A DNA stretch of 64,000 nucleotides from Lethocerus indicus. Its lineage: Eukaryota > Arthropoda > Insecta > Hemiptera > Belostomatidae. Location: positions 9,599,393-9,663,392 of the forward strand of contig JACDQD010000002.1 in the NCBI GenBank assembly GCA_019843655.1, written 5' to 3'. Below, piece after piece: positions 53,533-64,000 of this stretch; position 1 is the stretch's first letter, and every line of letters starts with the position of its first letter. The notes under the pieces were generated by a model. It ran no database searches. It was given only the letters and a program-made list of their open reading frames with translations, and had not been told where the DNA came from. A program made the translations under genes and the position numbers.

Positions 53533-53744
53533 TCCTGTTGCCACGAGCTTAATGACAAAAACTATTAATCGCGTAATTATCAAAGAGGCAGGGGGGGTGA
53601 CACGAATAACAACGAAACACTGAAGTACTTAATTGGTAGAATGATGGCGTTTAGCCGCAGTTTTAATCAAAAGGAGCATAATACGTCAGGTAACACTTGT
53701 GAGAACATGATATAGAACAAAAGTAATGATTTTTAACCCATAAT

Positions 53745-53780
53745 TTATGCGGCAATACACCTGTAGCAATCTCCATCATC
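53745..53780 (-). CDS. SKICH gene exon 8, C-terminus (provisional)
   Basis: After CTGTTTCAG the phase-0 frame gives DDGDCYRCIAA and TAA. Two other AGs 24 and 30 nt upstream are in the same frame and would only add up to ten residues (FQFFCSCLFQ). An ACAG|GTGTAT inside the exon could serve as a donor and move the true end further downstream, so this terminus is provisional. Confidence 0.5.
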   Translation of the reverse strand, partial: DDGDCYRCIAA

Positions 53781-55803
53781 CTGAAACAGACATGAACAGA
53801 AGAACTGAAACTGAAATGTATTTGAGTCATCAAGAATCGGTGAGATCCATTAGATAACAACTCAAATTAGCTGAAAGTGTACAGGTTCACCACACCTATT
53901 CAAATCTGGGTTATCCAGAAATGGTAAATGGTAAAGTTATCAATTTTTAATTATTGCCATACCTCACTTCCTGATTCTGGACTTGAATTATTGTTTAGAT
54001 CACAAATTTCAGCCATCATTTTTTCATCAGTCCTGAAAAGTTTCACAGTACCCCTTATCGCTCCATTGCCTAGTTGAGGTGATCCAACTAGTACTGGATT
54101 ATCTTTTTTACACTAAATAATTAACAGAGGTAATTAATAAGTCTATATTTAAAAGTATAAAACAATTTATGGGAGAATATATATGGCCTTAAATAAACAT
54201 GAACAAATTACAGTATATGATGTATTGGCTATTGCCAACATTGTGTATTGCATATAGCATACCAGAGATAAAAGATTGGTTAAATTTATAATCTGCATTT
54301 CCTGGCGACCTACAAGGGCCTTCAAAAATAATTCTTTTCTTGAAAGTTCCGAAATGTTAAAATTCACATTATTTGGTTCAATGTTTGACACCTTCAAAAA
54401 AGAAGACAAAAAATAAATATTTGAAACAGGAAATGTGTAAAAAATAATTCTACAACAAAAAGAACATAAGAACAAAATTTGGTATATAGTTCATTAATAG
54501 CATTCACAACGTTGAGAACGAATATTGATTAAATAGATATGAATAAAAAAATTGAAATACCTTTAGCTTCACTGATCCTACATTAGTACTATTGTTCTTA
54601 TAATAATCATTCATTCCTAACATTTTTGTAACAATTTTTTCACAGAAAACTGTTTCTTTCTCCTGAAACTGACAATCGCACCAATTTTTCTGCTTAAGAA
54701 TATCACATTTGTCTATTGAACATTCATCTTCTGATTTGTTGATGTGACACACTCCTGATCGACTAGAACACTGGTTGGAAAGAGTTAAAAAATAGTAATC
54801 AATAATTCAATTAATTTATATACAGTGTATGAACAAAGAATTTAAATTGAGTATTAAAACAATGTGTAAGTATTGATTGCAATTTACATCTCCATAAATT
54901 TCTTCCTGAGTTTTTGAACCAATGTAAATGTGCACACAATCAGGGCATGTTGTAAATATTCTGTCGATATTCAACATCCTAGTGACCTTGCACCTTGGTG
55001 CCTTGCTGGATAAACCTGTTTCATAACTCCTGGTTACCTGAGCAAAAACAATTGCAAAATTAATGAAAACTAATAGCAATATTACTGTCATTTATTAAAG
55101 GTAATAAAACTATACCGATTGCATTTTACATCCTTCTTGGAAATATGAAGAATGAATGTCTTTTTGTTGCCGCTGTAGAATGAAAGTTATATTGTCACCA
55201 ATATCTTGTACACCAGCTCTGAACTTAAAGAAGGAGCTACTACCCAATACCTAGAAAGTATTACATAAATGCAAATCACCAAATAATGTTTATTTCTTGA
55301 GTAATTTGGCATATTTTTTCATGAACTCACTTCCAGGTATTTATTAATGTACACAAACTGATAATTTGTGTAGAACTGAGCTTTCTCTAAGTACTTCCTT
55401 TTGAAAACAATTGTCCTCTGGCAGCCCGAATTGTTCCTGGGACGGCCTAGGCCCCATTCAAATGCTAATGGCGTTTCCAGATCCCTCCATCCCTGTTCAT
55501 ATATGCCTAACCAATCCTCAGTTGAACCTTTTGACTGTAATAAATAACGTCAACATTAATACTACTAACGATCTCTACAATTCCAAACATAAAAAATTAA
55601 TATCTTTACAATGGTAATTTTCAAAACTGTAAATCATGCTTCGATAGGATATGATAAAAGTCACGGCAAAACGTAATACGTACTCCAGGGCAAAGTGTAA
55701 AGTCCACCGCCAGATCTTCACCAACGAAATAAGTACTGCAAACATTCTCAAAAATCACCAAAGGCCCTATCGGATACGATCTATCAACAGATAAACGAGA
55801 CAT
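53745..55803 (-). CDS. SKICH-domain protein, eight exons, 377 aa
   Basis: Joined exons (5' to 3' on the minus strand): 55803-55684, 55534-55331, 55250-55116, 55037-54888, 54770-54561, 54391-54263, 54112-53963, 53780-53745. Every intron is phase 0 with GT/AG ends. The ATG at 55803-55801 has A at -3 and an in-frame TAG four codons upstream. Residues about 15-120 form a SKICH domain: VIFENVCSTYF, then D47-W-L-G-I-Y-E-Q-G-W, a hydrophobic strand near FEW, the YTNYQFVYIN strand, and GSSSFFKFR at 111-119. This follows the DWVGIF..GW ... FCYV ... GxSxPFxF order of the N-terminal SKICH domain in CALCOCO1, NDP52 and TAX1BP1, autophagy and transcription adaptors. The remaining 255 residues are cysteine-containing (CPDC near 184; a Cys-rich exon 5) with a short helix-like stretch in exon 6 but no long coiled coil, so the function beyond the domain is unknown. 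The C-terminal exon (DDGDCYRCIAA, stop) is the least certain part. Confidence 0.85.
53963..54112 (-). CDS. SKICH gene exon 7
   Basis: Fifty codons between ATTTAG and GAG|GTATGG, phase 0. Contains LVGSPQLGNGAIRGTVK and an acidic, serine-rich end (NNNSSPESGSE). This end could be disordered. No domain recognised. Confidence 0.7.
54263..54391 (-). CDS. SKICH gene exon 6
   Basis: Forty-three codons between TTTGAAG and CTG|GTATGC. ELSRKELFLKALVGRQEMQ followed by IINLTNLLSL has heptad-like leucine spacing and could form one short amphipathic helix, the only candidate remnant of the coiled coil that follows SKICH in CALCOCO/TAX1BP1. Confidence 0.72.
54561..54770 (-). CDS. SKICH gene exon 5, cysteine-rich
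   Basis: Seventy codons between AACCAG and AAG|GTATTT. It has eight cysteines, for example CSIDKCDILKQKNWCDC, and otherwise polar residues. I do not recognise a named domain. Open through its length in the phase set by both neighbouring exons. Confidence 0.72.
54888..55037 (-). CDS. SKICH gene exon 4
   Basis: Fifty codons between GCTCAG and GAT|GTAAAT, phase 0 on both sides. It contains RIFTTCPDCVHIYIGS, where the CPDC pair could bind metal, but no second pair with zinc-finger spacing follows, so this is only suggestive. The introns on either side are 78 and 117 bp. Confidence 0.75.
55116..55250 (-). CDS. SKICH gene exon 3, end of domain
   Basis: Forty-five codons between TTTCTAG and TCG|GTATAG. 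GSSSFFKFR closes the SKICH fold, where family members have a G-x-S-x-x-F-x-F strand. The following residues (ITFILQRQQKDIHSS) may begin a helix. Confidence 0.82.
55331..55534 (-). CDS. SKICH gene exon 2, domain core
   Basis: Sixty-eight codons between TTACAG and the donor GAA|GTGAGT. It holds the diagnostic EDWLGIYEQGW motif, the FEW strand, a basic loop (GLGRPRNNSGCQR), and the IVFKRKYLE and YTNYQFVYIN strands. The flanking introns are 149 bp and 80 bp. Confidence 0.88.
55684..55803 (-). CDS. SKICH gene exon 1
   Basis: Forty codons from the ATG to ...AVDFTLCPG, ending at the donor GGA|GTACGT. The frame could read on to a stop at 55621, but using this donor places nine residues between the TL of the first strand and the D-W of the next exon, the spacing I recall from TAX1BP1, so the spliced form is preferred. 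Confidence 0.8.
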
Positions 55804-55815
55804 CTTATACGTCTA

Positions 55816-58800
55816 ACGTGAACACGACTGAGGGAATAGAACGGCAACTCGAGCTCTTCGGGCAATAAGGGGAAGGTTCTACTAGCCAGGTATAGTAACA
55901 TTATCTGTCATTGAGCACAGCTCCAAATGCGTACAGGCTTATGGGAAAGGTCTTTCTTCGGCTCCTAATTCATAACTTATGATTTTATTAAGTGACCCTG
56001 TTGCCGACTGATTTTAATTTATATATTTCCACCTACTCGAAGCAACAAGTGGCTCGGTGGAATTGTCAAACGTGGGGTGGGGGTGGTTTGTCCGACGGAA
56101 ATGAGACGGATTGTATTCGCATGATTAGCATTCAATAAAATTAAGACATTAATAGCCACATAATAAAATAATAGCGAGTCCTAAAATTGAAATAACGATG
56201 CTGTTGGCATTTCAGATTCGAATCAATCAATTGAAATGAGCCATTGTCAGTCGAGTGTCACAGTTGTTTTATATTGTTCATTGTTAAGTATATATCCGTA
56301 TATATTGCAAAGCCCTGAGTGTATTGTCTAGTCTGACATAGGACTAAATCGGATTATGGAAATAGAATATACAGAAAGTACTTGCGGTTGACATGACTCT
56401 CTCTACATTGTTACCTTTGAGTTGTTTTCGGTTGTCAAGATCCTCAACAATTGTCTCTTTTTTTTGTTCTTTCATTTTTTGATTAATGGTTATATTAGTT
56501 TACATTAATAATTAATCGTTCGTGTAATCTCACTCGAACACGAACAATTCTTTTTCGTTTTCCAATCAATAAAATACTGGTTGGTCCGCTATCAACGTAG
56601 CGGAAAAACTGGACGGGCTATTGTAGGGGGCAGGAGTATTAAATTTTCATTAATATAGTTTTACATCGGGGCGATATCCCGTTGTGGAACTGGCTGGCCG
56701 AGATCAACTCCCAGTGAACTCCCTTTATTGTAGTAGAGGGGACCACAATGAACGCCCTCCCCTTTAAAATTAATTGATTGTATGGTATATTATAGGGGTT
56801 GGCCCGGTTTTGTTGACAATGGCGACAATGTCGCCTGTAGTTATTCCTGTAACCCTCCCTCCCGTATATAACTTGCGGCGCTGGACCAACAGCGTAATAA
56901 ATATACCGGCCTAAAAAATTCATGTTATCAAATTAACCGATTCGTTTTTTTTAGATGTTGAAAAACAACGTACACACATAGCCAGAGATAATTTTTCAGA
57001 AAGAACTACGTCCTAAGCTCAATTACAATTTAAACCATATAGGGTCACCCGTACTAAAAAAAGTATTTCTGGTAGAAGGTGATTTAGTATTTGTATCTTA
57101 TTTTTAGATATATATTGTGTCTCTCAGCTAATTTGAATTTTAGTTAACCTGAAGTGACGATAGTTCGATTTCCCTGTGGACGAATAATAAAATTATTTTC
57201 GAATAGTTTAAGAATGTAATGTAACTGTATTTTCCGGATCTCTAATCATTGTTCGGTATAAATCATGTAAATAGTGATGAACTCTAAACTAGTACTCAAT
57301 GTACTGCCAATTGTTCTTTTGTTGTAAAATTTATTACAGCGTCCAATTTATCGGTATAGCTATTTCTTACACGGTCGTCCGACAAAAGTGTGTCGTTTTA
57401 ATTCCGGTAGTAGATTTTCTTTTCCGTCTTTTTTTAGGAGAGGCCAAATTAAGTTACTGTTAGTTGAGAGAGAAAGAGCGAGGGGCCTAACTGAGTTAAC
57501 TCGTTCTCAGTAGTAGAAAGGACTGACACGTCACCGCCTTCAACTCAATTATCAGGTATCAGAGAGCTATGGGTTGATTTGACCGGTTCCGCCCATGCAT
57601 TTCGGTCACTGACTATCACTAAACTGGTTAATCTTTAAATCATAAACGATTTGATCGTTGGTTCCGGAAATATTAAATTCGAATTAAAATTATTATCGGT
57701 TTTAGACAACAAATTATCTGATGTTATCTGATTGCCACCTGTGCCGAGTCTTATATGAGTGAAAATATAACACCGGAAATTGAATACGATTTTACAAATT
57801 CTGCCGAGTACAAATGGATTTGTGAGGCTGGGGATCAGTGTAAAAAACAAAATCAAAAATGAGAGCTATGATAACATCTGTGTAAATTCTGCGCGATTCT
57901 GAAGAAATGTGGCAGGGGGAGTAATAGAAAAAAATCACTAAAAACCCCGTATTATCGAACTCCTCATTATCGAGCGGTATCGATTGTGCGGGTCCATCCC
58001 ATTATGGGGAGGCCGCCCGTTCTTGATAGTTCTCGATTTCTCACAGTTGGACCCGCCGTCCTGGGAACTCGACCTTCCATTCGACCGACGACGGTTGAGT
58101 GCATTAATTTTTCAAAAACAAGGCTGGGATTTCTCTCGATTCCAGCCGCGGGATCCATCCATAATTCAACCGGCTCCACTTAAAGCTTTCCTTAATGCCT
58201 GCCGAAAAACAAACTGAAATAACACAACGAATACAACAAAAACAAGTCGGTTATCTCCAGAGAAGAATTAGCGGTTCAGGAATGAACAATTCCGTAATCA
58301 AATTGCATCGCTTTTGTTTCGTTTTGGAAATTTATTGCATTCCAAATTTTCATAATTCTTGCGGATTCTGCGCGAATACATTATGATTTTTTATATTTTA
58401 TAATTAGCGAATTTCCAAATAAAGATATTGGCAATTTCCCCTCATTGTTGAATGGGAAGAGGTTATAAAATCAATGATGAGCGGACGTTCCCATACTTTC
58501 TAGTTATACAAGGTCGGTCCAAGTAGGTTCCCTTGAAATTATTGTTTGTATAATTCCGTGAAGCCGCCACTGAATTAGTTACACCAACACCAGAAAATCA
58601 GCGTGAGATTAATCAGAGGGGGTTTTAATTTACAGTGTTTATTTACCAACTCAATATTGATGTGTATTAAAGAGGAGATACTCTTTTAGGGATTGTAGTA
58701 AATATATACGAGGGCGATCTAGGGAAGTCTAAGAATCAGCCTTTTGTAATTGCAGACACCATGATTACACTAAATGTTCGTGTTTGTTTCATGATCCATG

Positions 58801-61800
58801 TGACATATCTGCCCGACCTGTCTGGGCCTAAATCGTTAAATGTTTCTCTCCTTTTTCATTATTATTGTAGGTATATTATACTTACATTATTATTATACTA
58901 GTATATTATATGGACTAATTAAATTGAAATATCAAATTCCACGTCCAATTCAAATCCTTACTATTCCGATGGTATGGCTGGTGGAAGTGGCGGGGTAGTG
59001 TTCGGTTTAATCTGTTTGGCGAAAATATGCTGACACCGGTTTATTCGGGCGCTGTACGAATTGTGCCGCGAACTGGGGGTGACAGAGAACAAAAACATTT
59101 CTTACTTGGGTCTTGTTGGGCCAACTTCATTAAGTTTGTATCAACGGTGCAAGAACTCGGGGCCCGTTGTTTGACTGAGATATGACTGAAAACTTGGGGG
59201 ACCGGCGGGAACTTTTGTAAATGTACTATGGGTTGGTGGAAGAGGGGGTAGGGCCGATGGGAGGAAGAAGGCTGGAGGAGGACAATTTATTCCCCCCCCA
59301 CCCAGCCGCCCAGTTCGCAGGAACAGCAGAGGAATGAGGGGTTACCAATTGAAAACGGTTCCATTGACCCTTGAATAATCTTTCCTCGAAACATCGCTAA
59401 GTTTCCGTTTAACTTTTCAAGATAAATAGTCATTGTTGTATAAAACAGGTACATTTTCTTCTTCCGCTTTTTTTTACCCTACCTTTATTTTCGTTTAAAA
59501 AATCATCCTTGTAAGATGAAGGACGTTATTATTGAATTTTTAGAATAGCTTTGTTTTAATGTTTAAACTCGTATTAATGTATGAAATGAATGTATCTGCT
59601 GTAATAATAATAATAACTCTTTAGTTTTAACTGAAAGCGTAAATGTATATAATTTAAAATCGAATTTGATAAATAAATATATTATTCCGACCTCCGAGAT
59701 TCAGAAGATTGAAGATAGCCCTAAGAAGATGGGTTTGATTCTCGGTGACGGAAGAGATCCTTAAGAATAAATTACCAAATGAATTTATTAATGGATGAGA
59801 ATATTATCGTCGTCCCTGTCATTACAGGGTAATTAATTACAGGTAGGTACCATTGTACTGAAATATAACTCTGTCATGTTAGTTCTCGTCAGTACTGTGC
59901 CTGGAAATAGTGCTTCAGTTTAATGTACGCGGTTCAGTTTTATATATTATATTTTATATAGTTCTGATGTGGCAAATATAGACACAAAACTTTGTATGTT
60001 ATTGTTAAAGTGAAATGAATGGTAATAGATGTAATACAATTGAGGTTGTTCCTGGTATGGTGAACGAACATAGTTAGGTAGGTTGGGCGAGAAGATTGAT
60101 GTCGGATAATACAAGAATCCACTCTCGGGCCGTCTGATAATTAGGACTGTCCTGGTTATCTCTGACATAGTTCTTGGAAATTCTAGGAGAGCCAGAGTTT
60201 CCTGACGATGACAAGTTTTAAAGTTGGGAAATAAAGTTTTCACGCGTTTTCCTTTTTTGTTTTAAGAGACAATTTGTTAATCTTAATTAAATCCGATGCT
60301 TCAAGTTCATTGAATGTTCCTCAGCGTGATTTGTTATGATTCACGTATGACTTACCTGCGTATTGAGTTCAATCATTGTTAATTTCACATGTCTAATTTC
60401 AAATCTGCAAGGGAATAAGACAATAGTCCATGTTTCTTTTTTCACTCATATAGCACTGTGTTGTACATTTCCCGAGAAAGATTCTAATGTTAGCTAATTT
60501 CTGTCTCTATTATTTGCACTCTCTGAATCGCACTGAAGATAATCTATAATCTAAACACATTTCATCGATTATTAAAAACCTGAAACTGGAATGAATGTTA
60601 ACTAGTATCAACTGTAATATTGTAATGACAAGCCTTGAGATAATCAATTCTATTCATCCTACATGATTGTCTCTAATCTTTCCAATGTAAAACTACCGGA
60701 TAATCTAGATTGAGACGGGGGTTTGGGAGAATTATTTCAAGGTGGATTTTTTGCGGTTCAAGTTCCAACTTTTTCGAGTTCTTTATCAGCGTAAGTAACT
60801 GAGTGAAGCTTTCCGAGGCTGACCGAATATGGTTGGTGTTCTCCAACTTTTCAAGCTTCTCTATCTGATGAGATTGCGAAAACGATTCGCTCGAAAAACC
60901 TCGTACAGAAAGCACATTTTCATACTTCTCTGATAATGGAAATATAATCTGGGCAATGCTATAATCATAAATACATATACGAATAGAGTTTATAGTTGTA
61001 TATGATATTCTCATATAACATAGCATATATTATAAATTATAATGATTTTATCGCATCTAAATTGGAAACAAAACGCCAGCACAGAAATCGGCTCCCCTGT
61101 TTGAACTCGTCACCGTTCTTCGGTTTAGTGACGTAGATTCGCACGGGAGAAAAACATTTAAATCTGACACAATTTTTGGGCCAGTTCATTAGTGAGTATT
61201 CGTTGGAAACGAATTTTCGAAATTTTGAATCGGCCGCAAAAATATGCGTTTGGCCAGTAGAACTGTCCTTGTTAATTAATTTTTCAGCAAATCAACTTTA
61301 ATAATATTGGTCTGAAAATTTAATTAGCCCGGAGAAAATGAATTTATTTCCGATAATGGAATTCATTTTCGTTTATTTAATTGAATTGCAAACGTAAGTT
61401 ATTAATTAAACAGCGGCCCTGGAGCTGATGACGAATTGTTTGGACCTGGTTCAAATAAAACCAGTGTAAATAAAAACAAGTACGGGCGCGGTAAAAGGAC
61501 GTCCGTTCGAACACTTCCTCATCAATCTGCATTGTCCTACCGATTCCCCAGAAAGGTGACAACATTGTTCAGGTTATTTTCAATGGTCCTTTTTATGTGG
61601 AGTTAGATTCGATTCAATAATTTCCAACCGGCAAAACGAAGTACCCGAGAAATTAATTTTTGTCAGCAACTTTGAAACACTTCTAGAAATATATCGATTG
61701 GATTAACTAAACGTTAGCCGATCAGCAATGTTGGTTGTTCCAATAATCTTTTGTTCACTATTATTATTATCTATTATATTAATAGATTATATTCTCTATT

Positions 61801-64000
61801 GACTGTAAGAAATTACTAAAAATCCAGTATTGTTTCCATTAAGTACTCGTTAGAAGAATTTTTATTTATAAAGCATTAGATGCAACTTGTACCACCGTAT
61901 CTATACTCGCCTAATTGATAAAATGTATTGTACTAATCGCTGTAGTGCCATCGTCACGAGCTATCAGTTAGTAATATAGTCAGTAGTCGAATAGTAATGT
62001 CATGACATATGCTCGCGGACGAGCCTAAATAAAACTACATTTACTGGTTATAATGTGACACAACAAATCTATTCATTTCATGTTGTAGGAGGTTCTAGCG
62101 TCCATTTGATTTCATTTTTTGTACCGATAAAGTAATTAAAATAAACGAATAAAGTATTTATACCGGAAAAAATTGACTTTATGTCTTTGGATAAATATTT
62201 TTGTAGAAAATATTTCAGTTCAGATTCTGTTTTAAGCGACAAAAGCAAGGGGGAGATTTATTCCGGTCGAGTGGTAGTCTCGGGTTGTTGGTTTCGGGTT
62301 GGGTGGGTGGGGAGCGGTAACTGTCGGGGCCAGTCATTTGTAAAAGTTGGGAGACGGTTCGGGCGGAGAAAGAAAGTTATAAGTTGAATGCTAATGACAA
62401 TTTAAACGAACCGGCACTGGGTCCGCCCGGCGGCCCCCTTTTGTCCCCGGCCTTTGTCTTAAATGGAGCGTCCGCTTCAAATTAAAATACGACTTCTCAA
62501 TCCTGCCGTACGATCCACCTGAGAAATATAAAGAGAGCCCCACCAGGAGTTCATGGGCCTGAAGGTAATTAAAAGTTTGGATTTCCTGCCCGTTTTGGAG
62601 ATCTCTGCCTCTTCTTTCCGATTCAAGAAATGTACTTGCGGTTGAAATTAAATTTCCTCAGGTTCATACGTCTTATCAATATACAGCAATTATCGTGGTC
62701 GTTTTAATTTATAAACATTCTTGTATTTACCTCACCTAATCTAATCGATGGAATACCATTGAAAAGAATGATACGGAGACGTAATATTTCATTTGGAGAG
62801 GTTGTATGATAAGATTTAGGTCTGTACGTCAAACGTCAGTGCATTAATGACGGTAGACATTTGAATTCATCAAGTTTTTTGAACAATACATAATAAAATA
62901 TTTTTTCATGGTTGCCATACCTCTTGTCCATTGATGAGATTGTGTGTTATGATATCGGGACACTTTAAGCGAACATCAAAGAATGCGAAAAAAAACGATT
63001 TAACGTGGTTTATGAGAGAACAGGAATACGTATTCGCACCACGACATTTATTCTTTCATGTCCGGGGGCCTTTTTCCCGGGGCAATTTCAGGATTCCAGG
63101 GTTTCAGTCCGCCTTTCAAAAAACGCCATATAACTAATTATAGGAGAAGAAAAGATAATCCGGGAGTTGAGGAGGTGGAAACCGGGGTCGGGCCTGATTT
63201 ATGTGTTCGGGGGTCCGAGATGCGGGCATTTAAAAACCTAGGAATGGAGCCTCGGCTATAACTCATTTCATTGGTGGCCCGTTTGTGCACAATATAAAAT
63301 ACGACCAATAGCGATTGCGCCTTGAAAAATGGGCCACGACGCGGGCCGGTCCCCTCACAAGGCCCTACACTACACACTAACGAGGCCCTACACTGACACA
63401 CACATACGATAGGCTAACTATGAACGATAAGGGTGAAATACGATAGGACGCACCACCTTCCAGTCTCCGGGAATAGCTCACGGCTCGGAACATTTATAAA
63501 TATGCAATAGACCAGCCGACGAATAACGTGTATTCATTGTGTATTCAAAAGGGATTTGGTCGAAATAATTTATCGAGACTGCGATCATAAAACCATGTAA
63601 TAAATTGTTCAAAAGTGTTATTGGACTTTAGGTGTAACATAGAACCGATTGTTGTTGAATTCAACTTATGAATTCAAAATACTTGTGGTTTTCTAATAAA
63701 ATTAAAACAAGCCTTTTCGGATAGATTATATAGTATCATAGTATCACAAATATATTACTGATTGTATACCAAATATTTATATCACCTTTGAGTAGTACAT
63801 TTCAAAAAATAAAATATCATCGGGATATACTATGAGTGCTACTTGTGAGCAATTGTTTTCATATCATTCCGTGGTAATTTTTGTACAGGCTCATTAATAG
63901 TATAACACTTTGTTCAATTCACTTATTTCCATTTTGTACGTAGACATTTATTGTGTGTACTTCGAAGAACTAAATTTTTCAAGTTTACCTTCGTTAGTGA
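55816..64000. other. Non-coding DNA upstream of the SKICH gene
   Basis: It begins with the 5' flank of the minus-strand SKICH gene, where no TATA box is evident. GC-rich islands lie near 56590-56900, 57960-58180, 58980-59340, 62260-62560 and 63050-63480, separated by AT-rich DNA. No gene can be supported. Confidence 0.55.
60673..61026 (-). other. Anonymous 117-codon open frame
   Basis: Contains a Lys/Glu/Leu-rich stretch (HQIEKLEKLENTN and NSKKLELEPQKIHLEIIL) that looks more protein-like than most frames here. No homology recognised. The nearby minus frame at 59947-60243 is similarly anonymous. Weakly supported. Confidence 0.15.

Noticed and set aside
53663..53779. Alternative final SKICH frame (GVLPHKLWVKNHYFCSISCS)
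   Set aside because: It is out of phase with exon 7; every upstream acceptor candidate with a pyrimidine tract leads to the DDGDCYRCIAA frame.
55621..55683. Unspliced extension of SKICH exon 1 to a stop
   Set aside because: The donor GGA|GTACGT joins exon 2 with the correct spacing between the first SKICH strand and the D-W motif; the extension would end the protein inside the domain.
1..64000. CRISPR arrays, rRNA genes or bacterial operons
   Set aside because: No regularly spaced repeats or rRNA-like sequence were seen, and gene structure is eukaryotic.

Overview
The window looks like nuclear DNA from an invertebrate animal, most likely an insect or other arthropod. It is AT-rich overall, has spliceosomal introns with GT/AG borders (one about 17 kb, seven others of 78-182 bp), eukaryotic repeats (microsatellites and a decayed LINE) and no sign of operons. 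The organism assignment is inference. Only two protein-coding genes can be supported, and most of the window is non-coding.

Left and centre (about 1-47,547, + strand): two exons, at 30315-30413 and 47429-47547, encode the C-terminal part of an LHFPL-family tetraspan membrane protein, from the end of TM3 to the stop codon. They are separated by a 17,015-bp intron. The N-terminal exons were not found and probably lie before the window or far upstream in it, so much of 1-30314 may be intron of the same gene. Inside the non-coding DNA are a LINE reverse-transcriptase tail (22216-22461, minus), a Pol III B-box/tRNA-like fragment (28267-28277), microsatellites, small palindromes, and many GC-rich islands of a few hundred bases spaced every 2-4 kb in AT-rich DNA. 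The LHFPL stop lies inside such an island, and the reading frame after it stays coding-like.

Right (53527-55803, minus strand): a compact eight-exon gene that I assembled exon by exon. Every intron is phase 0 and the product is 377 aa. It starts with a SKICH domain of the type found at the N-terminus of the CALCOCO/TAX1BP1 autophagy receptors, but lacks the long coiled coil of those proteins. It is convergent with the LHFPL gene, with about 6 kb between the two ends.

Far right (55816-64000): no gene I can support, only AT-rich DNA with GC islands and a few anonymous ORFs. The two genes have no evident functional link.
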